From: Woeseiaceae bacterium
GTDB taxonomy: Bacteria; Pseudomonadota; Gammaproteobacteria; Steroidobacterales; Woeseiaceae
Assembly: GCA_028277185.1 (NCBI GenBank)
Contig: JANQGQ010000038.1
Location: 62,001 to 126,000 of the forward strand
Direction: 5' to 3'
DNA length: 64,000 bases
Made by a program: the position numbers and the translations under genes. Of this stretch, positions 9,155 through 18,666 are shown one piece after another. Within the stretch, counting starts at the first letter, position 1, and every line of letters begins with the position of its first letter. The notes below the pieces were generated by a model that worked only from the letters and a program-made list of their open reading frames with translations, had not been told where the DNA came from and searched no databases.

Positions 9155-10405
9155 ATGCGAAAACTGCTGATTCTGTGCGCTGTCGTCGTGGCGGGCGAGA
9201 TGGTTTTCGCGCTGCCGTTTCATACGATCCGCTTCTTTCGGCCGACCTTCCTCGACGTCTTCGGGCTGTCGAACACCGAGCTGGGCGATCTGTTCGCCGT
9301 TTACGGCATCGTCGCCATGCTTGCGTATTATCCCGGCGGCGCGCTCGCCGATCGTTTCCCGGCGCGCAATCTCATCGCCGCGTCGCTGGTCGCTACCGCC
9401 GGCGGCGGTTTCTACCTCGCCACGATTCCGGGGAAAACCGGACTGGCGCTCCTCTATGCGTTCTGGGGTCTGTCGACTGTGTTCCTGCTGTGGGGCGCGC
9501 TGATCCGCGCGACCCGCGACTACGGCGGCGAGCACACCCAGGGGATTGCGTTCGGCGTGCTCGAAGCCGGGCGGGGGGTCGTCGCGGTCGGCGGCTCTAC
9601 CGCCGCGATCGCGATACTCGCGGGTCTTATGCCGGCCGCGGTCGAGACCGCAACCGACGCCGAGCGTACCGCGGCGTTCCGCTACGTGCTGACCTACTAC
9701 GCGGCGGCAACGCTCCTCGCCGGCGGTATTGCTTGGCTGCTGATACCGGCGGACTCACCGGCCGCCGGGAGGCGCCGCAATCCGCTTGCCGGCATGCTCA
9801 CGGTCGCGCGCCGGCCATTGCTCTGGGCTCAGGCCGGCGTCATCGTCTGCGCGTACTCGACCTTCAAGGGGCTCGACAACTATTCGCTCTACGCCGCCGA
9901 GGTACTCGGCAGGGACGAAGTCGCCGCGGCGGCGCTCGTTCGCGACGCCAGCTGGCTCAGGCCCCTGGGCGCCATCGCCGCGGGCCTGATCGCCGATCGT
10001 TTGCGGGCGGGCCCCGTGATCCTTGCGATGTTCGCGGTTCTCGTGGCCGTCTATGGACTCCTCGCACTGGCGAACGGCGACAGCGCGTTACTCTACTTCA
10101 ACCTGTTCGCAAGCTTCCTGTTCGTGTTCGCGCTGCGCGGCGTTTACTTTGCGCTGCTCAGGGAGAACCGCACGCCGCCGGCGTTGACCGGTGCGGCCGT
10201 CGGCCTGGTTTCGTTCGTCGGCTTCACGCCGGAATTCTTCTTCGCGCCGGTTACGGGCCGAATTCTCGATGCGAATCCGGGTCTCGTCGGCCACCAGAAC
10301 TACTTCTGGTTTCTGTTCGCGATGGCGCTTGCCGGCGTGGTCGTCACGGCCACGATGCTGTGGCTGAACGCCCGCCGGGCTCCGGAACCCGCCCGCGTCG
10401 CGTAA
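9155..10405 (+). CDS. major facilitator superfamily (MFS) transporter
   Basis: 416 aa with about 12 membrane segments. The loop 2-3 signature is visible as GGALADRFPARN, and a second half-repeat has AGLIADRLRAG. ATG 9155 is preferred to GTG 9146 because GGGGAAGG lies 8 bp upstream of it. No specific substrate marks. The neighbours (a small lipoprotein upstream, a one-helix protein downstream) give no pathway clue, so substrate is unknown. Confidence 0.88.
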   Translation: MRKLLILCAVVVAGEMVFALPFHTIRFFRPTFLDVFGLSNTELGDLFAVYGIVAMLAYYPGGALADRFPARNLIAASLVATAGGGFYLATIPGKTGLALLYAFWGLSTVFLLWGALIRATRDYGGEHTQGIAFGVLEAGRGVVAVGGSTAAIAILAGLMPAAVETATDAERTAAFRYVLTYYAAATLLAGGIAWLLIPADSPAAGRRRNPLAGMLTVARRPLLWAQAGVIVCAYSTFKGLDNYSLYAAEVLGRDEVAAAALVRDASWLRPLGAIAAGLIADRLRAGPVILAMFAVLVAVYGLLALANGDSALLYFNLFASFLFVFALRGVYFALLRENRTPPALTGAAVGLVSFVGFTPEFFFAPVTGRILDANPGLVGHQNYFWFLFAMALAGVVVTATMLWLNARRAPEPARVA

Positions 10406-10453
10406 CAGAGAGGGGCTTCCGCCGGTCTGTATTGCCATAGGGAGGAGAGCCGC

Positions 10454-10912
10454 ATGGCCAAACAGAACCGAATCGTCGATCAGCTGCGGCGCAACGCGGT
10501 CGCGCTGATCAGTCTCTTCGTCGCGATTTCAGGGCTGAGCTACAACACCTGGCGCAACGAGGCAAGCGAACACAACCGCAACCAGCGGCAGGCCTCGATC
10601 GAGCTGCTGTTGAAGCTCGGCGAGCTGCAGCAGGTCGTCTTCCACAGCCATTACGATATGGACTTCGAGGGTCGCGGGAATCCGCGCGCGGGCTGGGCGC
10701 TCGTGCTGACGATCCGCGATCTTGCGGTCGTGCTGCAGGATCCGATGCCGGCGAGTGCCGCGACGCTGTTCGAGGCATGGGAATCGAACTGGGAAATGCT
10801 CGGGAGGACGGACGCGAACGGTCGTCTCGTCAATACCGGCGCCGAGCAGATCAACACGGCGATCGACGGCGTACGCCGCGACACGCAGGCGCTGCTGGCG
10901 TCGCTCGACTAG
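10454..10912 (+). CDS. hypothetical single-helix membrane protein
   Basis: 152 aa. A basic N-terminus (MAKQNRIVDQLRRN) is followed by one hydrophobic segment at about residues 15-32 and a mostly helical, soluble remainder with ELLLKLGELQQVVFHSHYD and LFEAWESNWEML. Topology suggests an N-in anchored protein with a periplasmic domain. A GGAGGAG ribosome-binding site precedes the ATG. No family recognised. The stop codon lies in a 20-bp palindrome that is likely the terminator. Confidence 0.7.
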   Translation: MAKQNRIVDQLRRNAVALISLFVAISGLSYNTWRNEASEHNRNQRQASIELLLKLGELQQVVFHSHYDMDFEGRGNPRAGWALVLTIRDLAVVLQDPMPASAATLFEAWESNWEMLGRTDANGRLVNTGAEQINTAIDGVRRDTQALLASLD

Positions 10913-10930
10913 GGGCTGTTAACAGCCCCT
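10911..10930. terminator. palindrome between convergent genes
   Basis: AGGGGCTGTTAACAGCCCCT is a perfect 20-bp palindrome overlapping the stop of the hypothetical gene and facing the end of the GNAT gene on the other strand. It is a plausible bidirectional terminator, but there is no T-run. Confidence 0.5.
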
Positions 10931-10955
10931 GGAACTACACTCGAAACCGGCGGCC

Positions 10956-11462
10956 TCAGATACGGGCGAGCATGCGGATCCCCGGAAACTTCACGCCGTT
11001 GGCCATTTCGACCTCTATACGACCCATACTCCTGAATCCGAGCGCTGCATAGAACGTCTCACCGTTCAGAGTGGAATAGCACTCCAGCGTTTCGACGCCG
11101 CTGGCTTTGGCTTGCGCCAGGCAGCGGGCGTACATTCCCTGCCCAATTCGCCGTCTCGTCCAGTCCGGGTGTACGGCAAAGTGTCGAACGTGTCCCAATC
11201 CGGGCCGGATTTCCCCTGTTCCGGGACGCTCCCGCGTCCAGCCTCCGCAACCGACGACGATTCCGGCCGCCGCCTCTGCGACGAAGTAGCTGCCCGATCG
11301 AAGCAGGGCGGGCTGCGCGACGGTCAGTACCGGCGAGATGGCATCGAAGGTGGCAGCGTCGTACGCGTCGCGCACGAGTGCGGGATAGGACGCCCTGAGG
11401 AGGTCGGTCACGCCGTCATAATCGTGTGGCGTTGCGGCCCTTATCGACACGGTATCGGACAT
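10956..11462 (-). CDS. GNAT family N-acetyltransferase
   Basis: 168 aa, one GNAT domain. Beta-strand 4 and the acetyl-CoA loop are seen as HVRHFAVHPDWTRRRIGQGMYARC, split around RRRIGQG, the usual Q/R-x-x-G-x-G/A motif. The C-terminal block FYAALGFRSMGRIEVEM is also typical. It is transcribed toward the hypothetical membrane protein and separated from it by a palindrome. Acceptor substrate unknown. Confidence 0.88.
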   Translation of the reverse strand: MSDTVSIRAATPHDYDGVTDLLRASYPALVRDAYDAATFDAISPVLTVAQPALLRSGSYFVAEAAAGIVVGCGGWTRERPGTGEIRPGLGHVRHFAVHPDWTRRRIGQGMYARCLAQAKASGVETLECYSTLNGETFYAALGFRSMGRIEVEMANGVKFPGIRMLARI

Positions 11463-11601
11463 GGCTCGTAGCCGCGGAGCTGACTCTCCCTAGGATACAC
11501 GTCAGGCACGGCCGGTCCGCCGTTCGAATCGCTCGACTTGAGGCGGCCGTGCAAGCTCCGGATAATCCGCGGTCCCGATAAATCCGACAAAGGTGACGAA
11601 C

Positions 11602-12519
11602 ATGCGCTACCTAATTCTGCTTGCGGCGGCCGCCGGCCTCGCGGCATGCCAGCCGTCTTCCGAACAGGCGCCTGCGCCGGCTGCGGAGCCAGCCGCCAGC
11701 GAGCCGGAGGCCGCGGCCGCGCCGGAGCCTGCAAGCCTGGACACCATACTGGCCGCGCAGCCCGAGGAGAATCAGGCGCGGTACGCCTACCGCAATCCGA
11801 AGGAGACGCTGGAATTCTTCGGCGTCGAGCGCGGCATGACGGTCGTCGAGGCTCTGCCCGGCGGCGGCTGGTATACCCGAATTCTCCTGCCCTACCTGGG
11901 CAGTGAGGGCACCTTGATCGGCGCTGCTTACGAGTACGAAATGTACGGTCTGTTCCCGTTTGCAAGCGAGGAATTCATGCAGCGCCAGGCCAACTGGACG
12001 ACCGATTGGGCCGCCGGCGCCGAGGCCTGGCGCGGTGACGACGGCGCGAGCATCCTCGCGACGCGCTTCGGATCGATGCCGGCGGAAGCCGACGGCACGG
12101 TCGACGTCGTGCTGATGATCCGGGCTCTGCATAACGTCGCCCGCTTCCAGAACGCCGGCGAAGGCAACTACCTCGATACCGCGCTGAGCGATGCGTTTCG
12201 CGTGCTCAAGCCGGGCGGCGTCCTCGGTATCGTGCAGCACCACGCGCGCGACGACATGCCCGACGAATGGGCAAGCGGCGCGGCGGGCTACATCAAGAAG
12301 CAGTTCGTCATCGACGCGGCGACCGCGGCGGGATTCGAGCTGGACGGCGATTCGGATATCAACGCGAATCCCAACGATCAGCCGACGACCGACGATATCG
12401 TGTGGCGTTTGCTGCCCGGCCTTCGGACCAGCGAGGACAACGACGAGCTTCGTGCCGAACTCGAAGCCGTTGGCGAGAGCAATCGCATGACGCTCAGGTT
12501 CGTCAAGCCCGCAAGCTGA
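11602..12519 (+). CDS. exported methyltransferase-like lipoprotein
   Basis: 305 aa. A lipoprotein signal (MRYLILLAAAAGLAAC, Cys 16) is followed by an Ala/Pro/Glu-rich linker of about 30 residues and a domain with class I SAM-methyltransferase features: MTVVEALPGGGWYTRIL as motif I, VDVVLMIRALHNV as motif IV and AFRVLKPGGVLGIVQHH as motif V-VI. It matches the predicted-methyltransferase family COG4798, many members of which carry signal peptides. A SAM-dependent enzyme outside the cytoplasm is odd, since the periplasm has no known SAM pool, so it may have lost catalysis. ATG 11602 follows AAAGGTGA; GTG 11593 is an alternative start. Confidence 0.82.
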   Translation: MRYLILLAAAAGLAACQPSSEQAPAPAAEPAASEPEAAAAPEPASLDTILAAQPEENQARYAYRNPKETLEFFGVERGMTVVEALPGGGWYTRILLPYLGSEGTLIGAAYEYEMYGLFPFASEEFMQRQANWTTDWAAGAEAWRGDDGASILATRFGSMPAEADGTVDVVLMIRALHNVARFQNAGEGNYLDTALSDAFRVLKPGGVLGIVQHHARDDMPDEWASGAAGYIKKQFVIDAATAAGFELDGDSDINANPNDQPTTDDIVWRLLPGLRTSEDNDELRAELEAVGESNRMTLRFVKPAS

Positions 12520-12532
12520 CCCGTTACGGGAG

Positions 12533-12561
12533 CCGCCCCGACGCCGTCTGCGTCGGGGCGG
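12533..12561. terminator. GC-rich hairpin between convergent genes
   Basis: A 12-bp perfect stem (CCGCCCCGACGC pairing with 12550-12561) with a 5-base loop, located between the rightward methyltransferase-like gene and the leftward amphi-Trp gene. No T-run, so a Rho-assisted or bidirectional terminator is the likely reading. Confidence 0.6.
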
Positions 12562-12574
12562 ACGTCCCTCGTAC

Positions 12575-12808
12575 TCAGTCGTCCCGCTGCCAGCGTAGCT
12601 GGAACTCGATTTCCTCTTCGCCGTCGCCCCGTTCGTGCTCGACGCTGATCGTTGCATCGGGCGGGACCGACACGCGAACCCCGGCTACCTGAATCCGGAA
12701 GCGCTTGTCCTGCTCGATACAGTCCGCGAGGCGGCGCAGTTTGTCGACAAACTGGCTGGCAGGATAGTGTTTCTCTACGTCGCGTTCCGACGCGGTCTGG
12801 TCCGACAT
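12575..12808 (-). CDS. amphi-Trp domain-containing protein
   Basis: 77 aa small protein hidden inside a longer open frame that has no other coding character. The sequence ASQFVDKLRRLADCIEQDK, then VAGVRVSVPPDATISVEHE and EIEFQLRW matches the amphi-Trp domain pattern (helix, then amphipathic strands ending in a conserved Trp). These small acidic proteins are of unknown function. ATG 12808 gives a complete single-domain protein. It is read toward a GC-rich hairpin. The 12809-13048 stretch upstream has no gene that I can support. Confidence 0.8.
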   Translation of the reverse strand: MSDQTASERDVEKHYPASQFVDKLRRLADCIEQDKRFRIQVAGVRVSVPPDATISVEHERGDGEEEIEFQLRWQRDD

Positions 12809-13048
12809 GCAGGTCTCCGGCTTGTGAGTTCCCAACGGAGTCTGCACGGCTCGTGTTACAGCATGTCGCCCGCCGTGCGCCGTGTGACAAAGGCGGCCGG
12901 CGCGGAAAACCACGGCGGTGTCCGGCGCGCCAGTCGCCGCCAGCGGCGTCCGGAGAGCCTGACGCGGCCAGCCGCGGCCTCCCGCGCCGGTTGTCTGGCG
13001 CCAGCCGCACCAGTATAAAGGCGCATTCATTTCATCGAGGCGACCGCC

Positions 13049-15220
13049 ATGCAACGACGCTGCCTGCTTGTCTTCCCGTTTGTTCTGGTCGCCGCCTGCG
13101 GCGCCGAGGAACCGCCGGCTGCCGCGACCGCTGCCGCACCCACCGTGCTGGAATACCCGGAGACGACGACCGTGGAACACGTGGACAACTATCACGGTGT
13201 CGAGGTCGCCGACCCGTACCGCTGGCTCGAGGATGACGTGCGGGAGAGCGACGACGTTCGCGACTGGGTCGAGTCGCAAAACGCCGTGACCTTCGCTTAC
13301 CTCGAGACGATCGCGGAGCGGGATGCGATTGCGGAGCGCCTTCGGGAACTGTGGGACTACGAACGCTTCGGCAGACCGTTCAAGGAGGGCGGCCGCTACT
13401 ACTACGAATACAACGACGGCCTGCAGAACCAGGATGTCGTGCTGACGCAGGAGTCTCTCGACGCGGAGCCGACGCTGCTCCTCGATCCCAACGGCTGGTC
13501 GGAAGACGGCACGGTCGCGCTGGCAAGCTACTTTCCGAGTCCGGACGGCCGGCACGTCGCCTACCTCGTCCAGGACGGCGGCTCCGACTGGCGCACGGCG
13601 CGGATCGTCGAGGTGGCGACCGGCGAAGTACTCGACGCCGAACTCGAGTGGCTCAAGTTTACGGGTCTGTCGTGGGCCGCCGACGGCTCCGGCTTCTACT
13701 ACAGCCGCTATCCGGAAACGAGCGAGGACGAGAAGTTCCAGGCGCTGAACATGAATCAGGCCGTGTACTTTCACCGCCTGGACACCGAGCAGAGCGAGGA
13801 CGAGCTCGTGTATGCGCGGCCCGACAACCCGGAGTGGGGGTTCGCCGCCAACGTTACCGACGACGGCCGGCACCTGATCATCACGATCTGGAAGGGCACG
13901 GACAACCGCTATCAGATCGTCCACAAGGACCTGACGTCGCCCGGCTCGACGCCGCGGATGATCATCGAAGGTTTCGACAACGATTACACGCTCGTCGGCT
14001 CTATCGGCGACGAGGTCTTCTTCCGCACTAACCTGGACGCGCCGAAAAACCGGCTGATTGCGATCGACATGACCCGGCCCGAACGCGACGCGTGGCGCGA
14101 GGTCGTCGCGGAGTCCGAGGACGTGCTCGACGGTGCCAGCCTCGTCGGCAACCGGATCATTGCGGACTATATGCAGGATGCGCAGACGGTCGTGAAGCTG
14201 TTCGAACTCGACGGCACGCCGGCGGGTACGGTCGACCTGCCCGGTATCGGCACGGCCACGGGCTTTGCCGGCAAGGTGGACGATCCCGAGACCTTCTTCA
14301 GCTTCACGAGCTACGACACGCCCACGACCGTGAACCGGCTCGACGTCAGCACCGGCGAGGTTACGGTCTTCCGCCAGCCGGACGTGCCCTTCGACACCGG
14401 CGACTACGTCGTCCGCCAGGTCTTCTACGAGTCTAAAGACGGTACGCGCGTGCCGATGTTCATCAGTCATCGGAAAGACGTGAAACTCGACGGCACGGCG
14501 CCGACGCTGCTGTTCGGTTACGGCGGCTTCAATATCTCTTTGACGCCCGGGTTTTCGATCACGCGCTTCGCGTGGATGGAGATGGGCGGCATCTATGCGG
14601 TGGCCAACCTCCGCGGCGGGGGTGAGTACGGCAAGGCCTGGCATCAGGCCGGGACGCGTCTCAACAAGCAGAACGTCTTCGACGATTTCATCGCGGCGGC
14701 GGAATATCTGATCGAAGAGGACTACACGAATCCGTCACGTCTCGCCATTTTCGGCGGCAGCAACGGCGGCCTGCTGGTCGGTGCGGTAACCAATCAGCGG
14801 CCCGATCTGTTCGCGGCTGCGATCCCGGCGGTCGGGGTCATGGACATGCTGCGTTTCCAGGAATTCACGGCCGGGCGATTCTGGGTCGACGACTACGGTT
14901 CGTCCGAGGATCCCGAAGAGTTCGAGGCGCTGTACGCGTATTCGCCCTACCACAACGTCGAGCCCGGCACCGAGTATCCGGCCGTGCTCGTGACGACGGC
15001 CGATACGGACGACCGCGTCGTGCCGGGGCATAGCTTCAAATACGCGGCGGCGCTGCAGAAAGCCCAGGGGGGCGCCGCACCGGTCCTGATCCGGATCGAG
15101 ACTCGCGCCGGTCACGGGGCGGGTACGCCCACGGAGATGATCATCGACGACTACGCGGATCGCTGGGCGTTTCTCGTGAAGAACCTCGGCATGCGGCTGC
15201 CTGAAGGCTACGGCGGCTGA
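13049..15220 (+). CDS. prolyl oligopeptidase, family S9A, lipoprotein
   Basis: 723 aa, usual length. A lipobox (VLVAAC, Cys 17) implies membrane anchoring, so it acts in the periplasm or at the outer membrane on short proline-containing peptides. The N-terminal beta-propeller begins with DPYRWLEDD. The hydrolase domain carries GGSNGG (Ser571), ADTDDRVVPGHSFK (Asp654) and RAGHGAG (His689), a complete catalytic triad in family order. A TBDR gene follows after 107 bp, and together they could digest and import peptides. Strong family call; substrate size limit is known for the family, the anchoring is inferred from the lipobox. Confidence 0.95.
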   Translation: MQRRCLLVFPFVLVAACGAEEPPAAATAAAPTVLEYPETTTVEHVDNYHGVEVADPYRWLEDDVRESDDVRDWVESQNAVTFAYLETIAERDAIAERLRELWDYERFGRPFKEGGRYYYEYNDGLQNQDVVLTQESLDAEPTLLLDPNGWSEDGTVALASYFPSPDGRHVAYLVQDGGSDWRTARIVEVATGEVLDAELEWLKFTGLSWAADGSGFYYSRYPETSEDEKFQALNMNQAVYFHRLDTEQSEDELVYARPDNPEWGFAANVTDDGRHLIITIWKGTDNRYQIVHKDLTSPGSTPRMIIEGFDNDYTLVGSIGDEVFFRTNLDAPKNRLIAIDMTRPERDAWREVVAESEDVLDGASLVGNRIIADYMQDAQTVVKLFELDGTPAGTVDLPGIGTATGFAGKVDDPETFFSFTSYDTPTTVNRLDVSTGEVTVFRQPDVPFDTGDYVVRQVFYESKDGTRVPMFISHRKDVKLDGTAPTLLFGYGGFNISLTPGFSITRFAWMEMGGIYAVANLRGGGEYGKAWHQAGTRLNKQNVFDDFIAAAEYLIEEDYTNPSRLAIFGGSNGGLLVGAVTNQRPDLFAAAIPAVGVMDMLRFQEFTAGRFWVDDYGSSEDPEEFEALYAYSPYHNVEPGTEYPAVLVTTADTDDRVVPGHSFKYAAALQKAQGGAAPVLIRIETRAGHGAGTPTEMIIDDYADRWAFLVKNLGMRLPEGYGG

Positions 15221-15327
15221 CGGCTGTCCCCGGCGCGCGGGCTCGTCGACGTCGGGGATATCCAGTATCGCCGCCCCCCGTAACGTCTTGTATGGTGGGG
15301 TGTTCGAGGTAATGTGAGGAGGGCGCT

Positions 15328-17703
15328 ATGGTCCGCACGGGACCGTTCGCGCTGCTGGCAGGACTGGGTCTGTCGGCCGCCTGCCCCGCCGACGAGGCGA
15401 CACGGAACGGTCAACCCGGGGCCGCGACGATACTCGAGGAAATCGTCGTCACGTCCCGGCGCCGGCCGGAAGAACTCGCGAGTATTCCGGTTGCGGTTAC
15501 GGCGGTCGGCGGCGATGAGCTGCTGCTTCGTCAGGTCGACAGCGCGGACCGCCTGAGCGATTTCGTCCCGAACCTCGTCTTCGACAAGGCCGCCCCGGCG
15601 GCCGGTTCGGCGTCCGCCGGACAGATCTTCATCCGCGGTATCGGTCAGACGGATTTCACGCCGGTCACGGACCCCGGTGTCGCGCTGTACGTGGATGGCG
15701 TCTACCTCGCGCGTTCGCCGGGCAATGTCCTCGATCTGATCGATATCGAACGCGTGGAGGTCCTGCGCGGGCCGCAGGGCACGCTGTTCGGACGCAACTC
15801 GATCGGCGGCGCCATCAAGGTGCACAGCGTCCGCCCCGACATGAACACCGCCTCCGCAAGCATGGAGGGGCGGATCGGCAGCGATGCGCTGAGCGTTCTG
15901 ACTCTGAAAGGGAATGTGCCGCTCAGCGACACACTGGCGCTCAATATGTCGGCGTTCGGGCAACGGCGCGACGGCTACGTGCGCCGGACGGCCGACGGTC
16001 TGGACACGGGCGACCGCAATCGCTGGGCGGTCCGCGGGTCGCTGCGCTGGGAGGTGACGCCGGAGCTGGAACTCCTGATCGCGGCCGACTACTCGAGCAT
16101 CGACGAGAACGGCGCGCCGACCGTTTCCGGGGGCGTCAACGACATGATGGCCTTCGGCCGTTTCGGCAATGCGCTGCTCGAGACCTGCCCCGGCATAGCG
16201 ATCAATCCCGGTTTCGACGGTTCGGCGGCCGGCGGCCCGCCCAGCTTTCCGCCGCCCGGTGTGCCCGCGGCGACGCCGCCCGGCTGTTACGGCGCGACGA
16301 CTACGGCGGGCCCCTACGTTTCGGAGAGCAGCTTTCCGATCTACTCCCGGCTCGAAACCGAGGGCGTTTTGCTCGAAGCGGACTGGAGCGCGCACGCCGA
16401 CCTGCTCGTCGAGTCGACGACCGGCTTTCGCCGGATGTCCATGCAGTCGTCCCGCGACGCCGACAACACGCCCGCAAACATATTCGCAACGCGCGACGAC
16501 TACGAGCACGAGCAGCTCACCCAGGAGTTCCGCGTTCACTACCAGCGCGATCGCCTGCAGGCGCTCGGCGGTGTGTTCTTCCTCGACGAGAGCGGCTTCA
16601 ATCTCGTGGACGTGACGGTCCCGACCGGCGCCATTCTGAGCGGCGGCTACTACGACAACCAATCGCTGGCCGCCTTCGCGCACGTGTCCGTCGAGCTGAA
16701 CGAGCGCATCGAACTCTCGGCCGGCGCGCGCCATACGCGCGACGACAAAACCTACCTGCCCGATCAGCTCTCGCTGGGCGATGCGTCGGCGGGCAGCGCT
16801 CCGGGCTTCTTCGAACCGACGTGGCCGGAACTGGCCGGTGTGTATCTGGCGCCGTCCGGACCGCTGCCGCGCGGGGAGCGGCTGCTCGACTTTCGTAGCA
16901 GCGATCTTAAGTTCGACGCCACCGACGTCACTCTGAGTCTGAGCGCCGATCTCGCGCCCGGCCTCATGGTCTACGGCAGCTTTGCGACGGGCTACAAGAG
17001 CGGCGGTTTCGACCAGCGTTTCGTCGGGCCGACGCCGGACCGGCTGCCGACGTCCTACGCACCCGAGACGGTGGAGAGTTTCGAACTGGGCGCGAAGTTC
17101 GCCGCGGACCGCCTGCGGCTTAGCGCCGCGGCGTTCGACGCCGACTACGACGACCTTCAGATCATCGTCCGGGAGTCCTTCAATCCGCTCACCGTCAACG
17201 CCGGCACGGCGCGGGTCAGGGGTGCGGAGCTCGAAATGGCCTGGTTGCCGGGCCGGACGCTCGACGTCGATCTGACGCTGGCGTACCTCGATGCTGCCTA
17301 TCGGCGCCTGAGCGATGCCGCGATCGCGACCGGCGTCCGCCTCGACAATCACTTCGTCAATGCGCCCCGCCGCAGCGCGGCTTTCGGCTTCACGAAGCGT
17401 CTGCCCGAGGGCCGTGCCGGCGCGCTGACGCTGCGGGCGGACTGGATCTGGAGCGACGAGCAGTTTCACGATGCCGTCAACAGCCCGGCGATTCGCCAGG
17501 GGGCCTATGGTGTCCTCAACGCCGTGCTGCGCTTCGAGTCCGTCGACCGGCGCTGGGTCGCGACTCTGTCCGGGCGCAATCTGTTGGACGAGACCTACCT
17601 GATCACCGGCAACTCCGCGTTCGACACGGCGGCCGCCTACGTCGAGCAGGTCTTCGACCGCGGCCGCGACCTTCAGCTTGCGATCAAGTATCGTCTCCGG
17701 TGA
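15328..17703 (+). CDS. TonB-dependent receptor
   Basis: 791 aa. A short signal peptide is followed by a TonB-box-like EEIVVTSRRRPEE near residues 32-44 and a plug with IFIRGIGQTDF, ALYVDGVYLARSPG and VEVLRGPQGTLFGRNSIGGAI. The barrel ends ...LQLAIKYRLR, with hydrophobic/aromatic residues spaced for a last strand but no terminal Phe. The start ATG 15328 has GTGAGGAGGG upstream. Only 19 bp separate it from the MenA-like gene, suggesting an operon with the prenyltransferase and the BASS transporter. Ligand unknown; peptides (from the S9A peptidase upstream) or an isoprenoid/quinone-related compound are possible. Confidence 0.93.
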   Translation: MVRTGPFALLAGLGLSAACPADEATRNGQPGAATILEEIVVTSRRRPEELASIPVAVTAVGGDELLLRQVDSADRLSDFVPNLVFDKAAPAAGSASAGQIFIRGIGQTDFTPVTDPGVALYVDGVYLARSPGNVLDLIDIERVEVLRGPQGTLFGRNSIGGAIKVHSVRPDMNTASASMEGRIGSDALSVLTLKGNVPLSDTLALNMSAFGQRRDGYVRRTADGLDTGDRNRWAVRGSLRWEVTPELELLIAADYSSIDENGAPTVSGGVNDMMAFGRFGNALLETCPGIAINPGFDGSAAGGPPSFPPPGVPAATPPGCYGATTTAGPYVSESSFPIYSRLETEGVLLEADWSAHADLLVESTTGFRRMSMQSSRDADNTPANIFATRDDYEHEQLTQEFRVHYQRDRLQALGGVFFLDESGFNLVDVTVPTGAILSGGYYDNQSLAAFAHVSVELNERIELSAGARHTRDDKTYLPDQLSLGDASAGSAPGFFEPTWPELAGVYLAPSGPLPRGERLLDFRSSDLKFDATDVTLSLSADLAPGLMVYGSFATGYKSGGFDQRFVGPTPDRLPTSYAPETVESFELGAKFAADRLRLSAAAFDADYDDLQIIVRESFNPLTVNAGTARVRGAELEMAWLPGRTLDVDLTLAYLDAAYRRLSDAAIATGVRLDNHFVNAPRRSAAFGFTKRLPEGRAGALTLRADWIWSDEQFHDAVNSPAIRQGAYGVLNAVLRFESVDRRWVATLSGRNLLDETYLITGNSAFDTAAAYVEQVFDRGRDLQLAIKYRLR

Positions 17704-17722
17704 CAGGAGGCAATCGAGACAG

Positions 17723-18658
17723 ATGCCACCCATGACGACCGATGAATCGCTCGGGCGCGCCGCGCGTGCCGGGCCGGACGAGTTGCGCCCGGCCTTCGCG
17801 CTGTGGTTCGCCGCGGCACGCCCGCGGACCTTAAGCATGGCGGCGGTCCCGGTGTGCGTCGGCGCCGCTCACGCCTGGTCGGCGGGCAGCGGCGCAAGGT
17901 GGTTCGTGTTCGGCGTCACGCTGCTGTCGGCCTTGCTGATACAGATCGCGACGAACCTCTTCAACGACGCCAGCGACGGCGAAGGCGGCGGCGACGGGCC
18001 CGACCGGCTCGGTCCGCTAAGGGTTACCGGTGCCGGTCTGCTGCCGGCCGCGGCCGTTCGGCGGGCGGCGGCGCTGTGTCTCGCCCTGGCATTTGCGGGC
18101 GGCATCGTTCTCGTTATCCATGGCGGCGTCTACATTCTCGTGCTTGGCCTGCTGTCGATGGCGGCGGCGTACGCCTACTCGGGCGGGCCCAGGCCGCTGT
18201 CGCACGGTTCTTTGGGCGAACTCTACGTGATCGCATTTTTCGGGATTGCTGCCACCGCCGGCAGCTTCTATCTCCAGGCCGGTGCGGCGCCCGACCGAAC
18301 CGCGATCCTGATCGGCATCGCGCTGGGCTGTCAGGCGGCGGCGGCGCTGCTCGTCAACAACGTTCGGGATGTGGCGGCCGATGTGGCGGCCGGTCGGCGA
18401 ACGCTTGCCGCCCGCCTGGGCCGAGCGGGCTCCTCCTGGCTCTACGCGCTGCTCATGCTGGCGCCTTTTGCGCTCGTCGCGCTGGCACCGGGCACGCGCG
18501 ATGCGGCTGCCGTCTGGCTGGCGGCGCCGCTCAGCGCCTGGCTTGCCTGGCGCTTCCGGAGCATGCCCGTCAGCGCCGCCATGAACGGGCAGCTTGCGAG
18601 GACGGCGCTTGCCCAGGCGTTGTTCGGTGCACTGCTCACCGGAGAGCTGCTGCTTTGA
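17723..18658 (+). CDS. menA: MenA-type 1,4-dihydroxy-2-naphthoate prenyltransferase
   Basis: 311 aa UbiA-superfamily integral membrane enzyme with about 8-9 helices. The two Asp-rich substrate motifs are present: NLFNDASDGEGGGDGPDR followed by LGPLRVTGAG, and NNVRDVAADVAAGRRTLAAR. The DxPDRxGPLR form and the NNVRD...AG.RTLA.RLG form are specific to MenA rather than UbiA, so the expected reaction is prenylation of 1,4-dihydroxy-2-naphthoate to demethylmenaquinone. CAGGAGG at 17704-17710 favours ATG 17723. No other men genes lie in the window, and it sits between a TBDR and a BASS transporter, so a specialised paralogue is possible. Confidence 0.8.
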   Translation: MPPMTTDESLGRAARAGPDELRPAFALWFAAARPRTLSMAAVPVCVGAAHAWSAGSGARWFVFGVTLLSALLIQIATNLFNDASDGEGGGDGPDRLGPLRVTGAGLLPAAAVRRAAALCLALAFAGGIVLVIHGGVYILVLGLLSMAAAYAYSGGPRPLSHGSLGELYVIAFFGIAATAGSFYLQAGAAPDRTAILIGIALGCQAAAALLVNNVRDVAADVAAGRRTLAARLGRAGSSWLYALLMLAPFALVALAPGTRDAAAVWLAAPLSAWLAWRFRSMPVSAAMNGQLARTALAQALFGALLTGELLL

Positions 18659-18666
18659 CCGAGCTC

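Noticed and set aside
12809..14644. Extension of the amphi-Trp reading frame to a 689-aa protein
   Set aside because: The upstream part is antisense to the S9A peptidase and has no family match; the supported gene starts at 12808.
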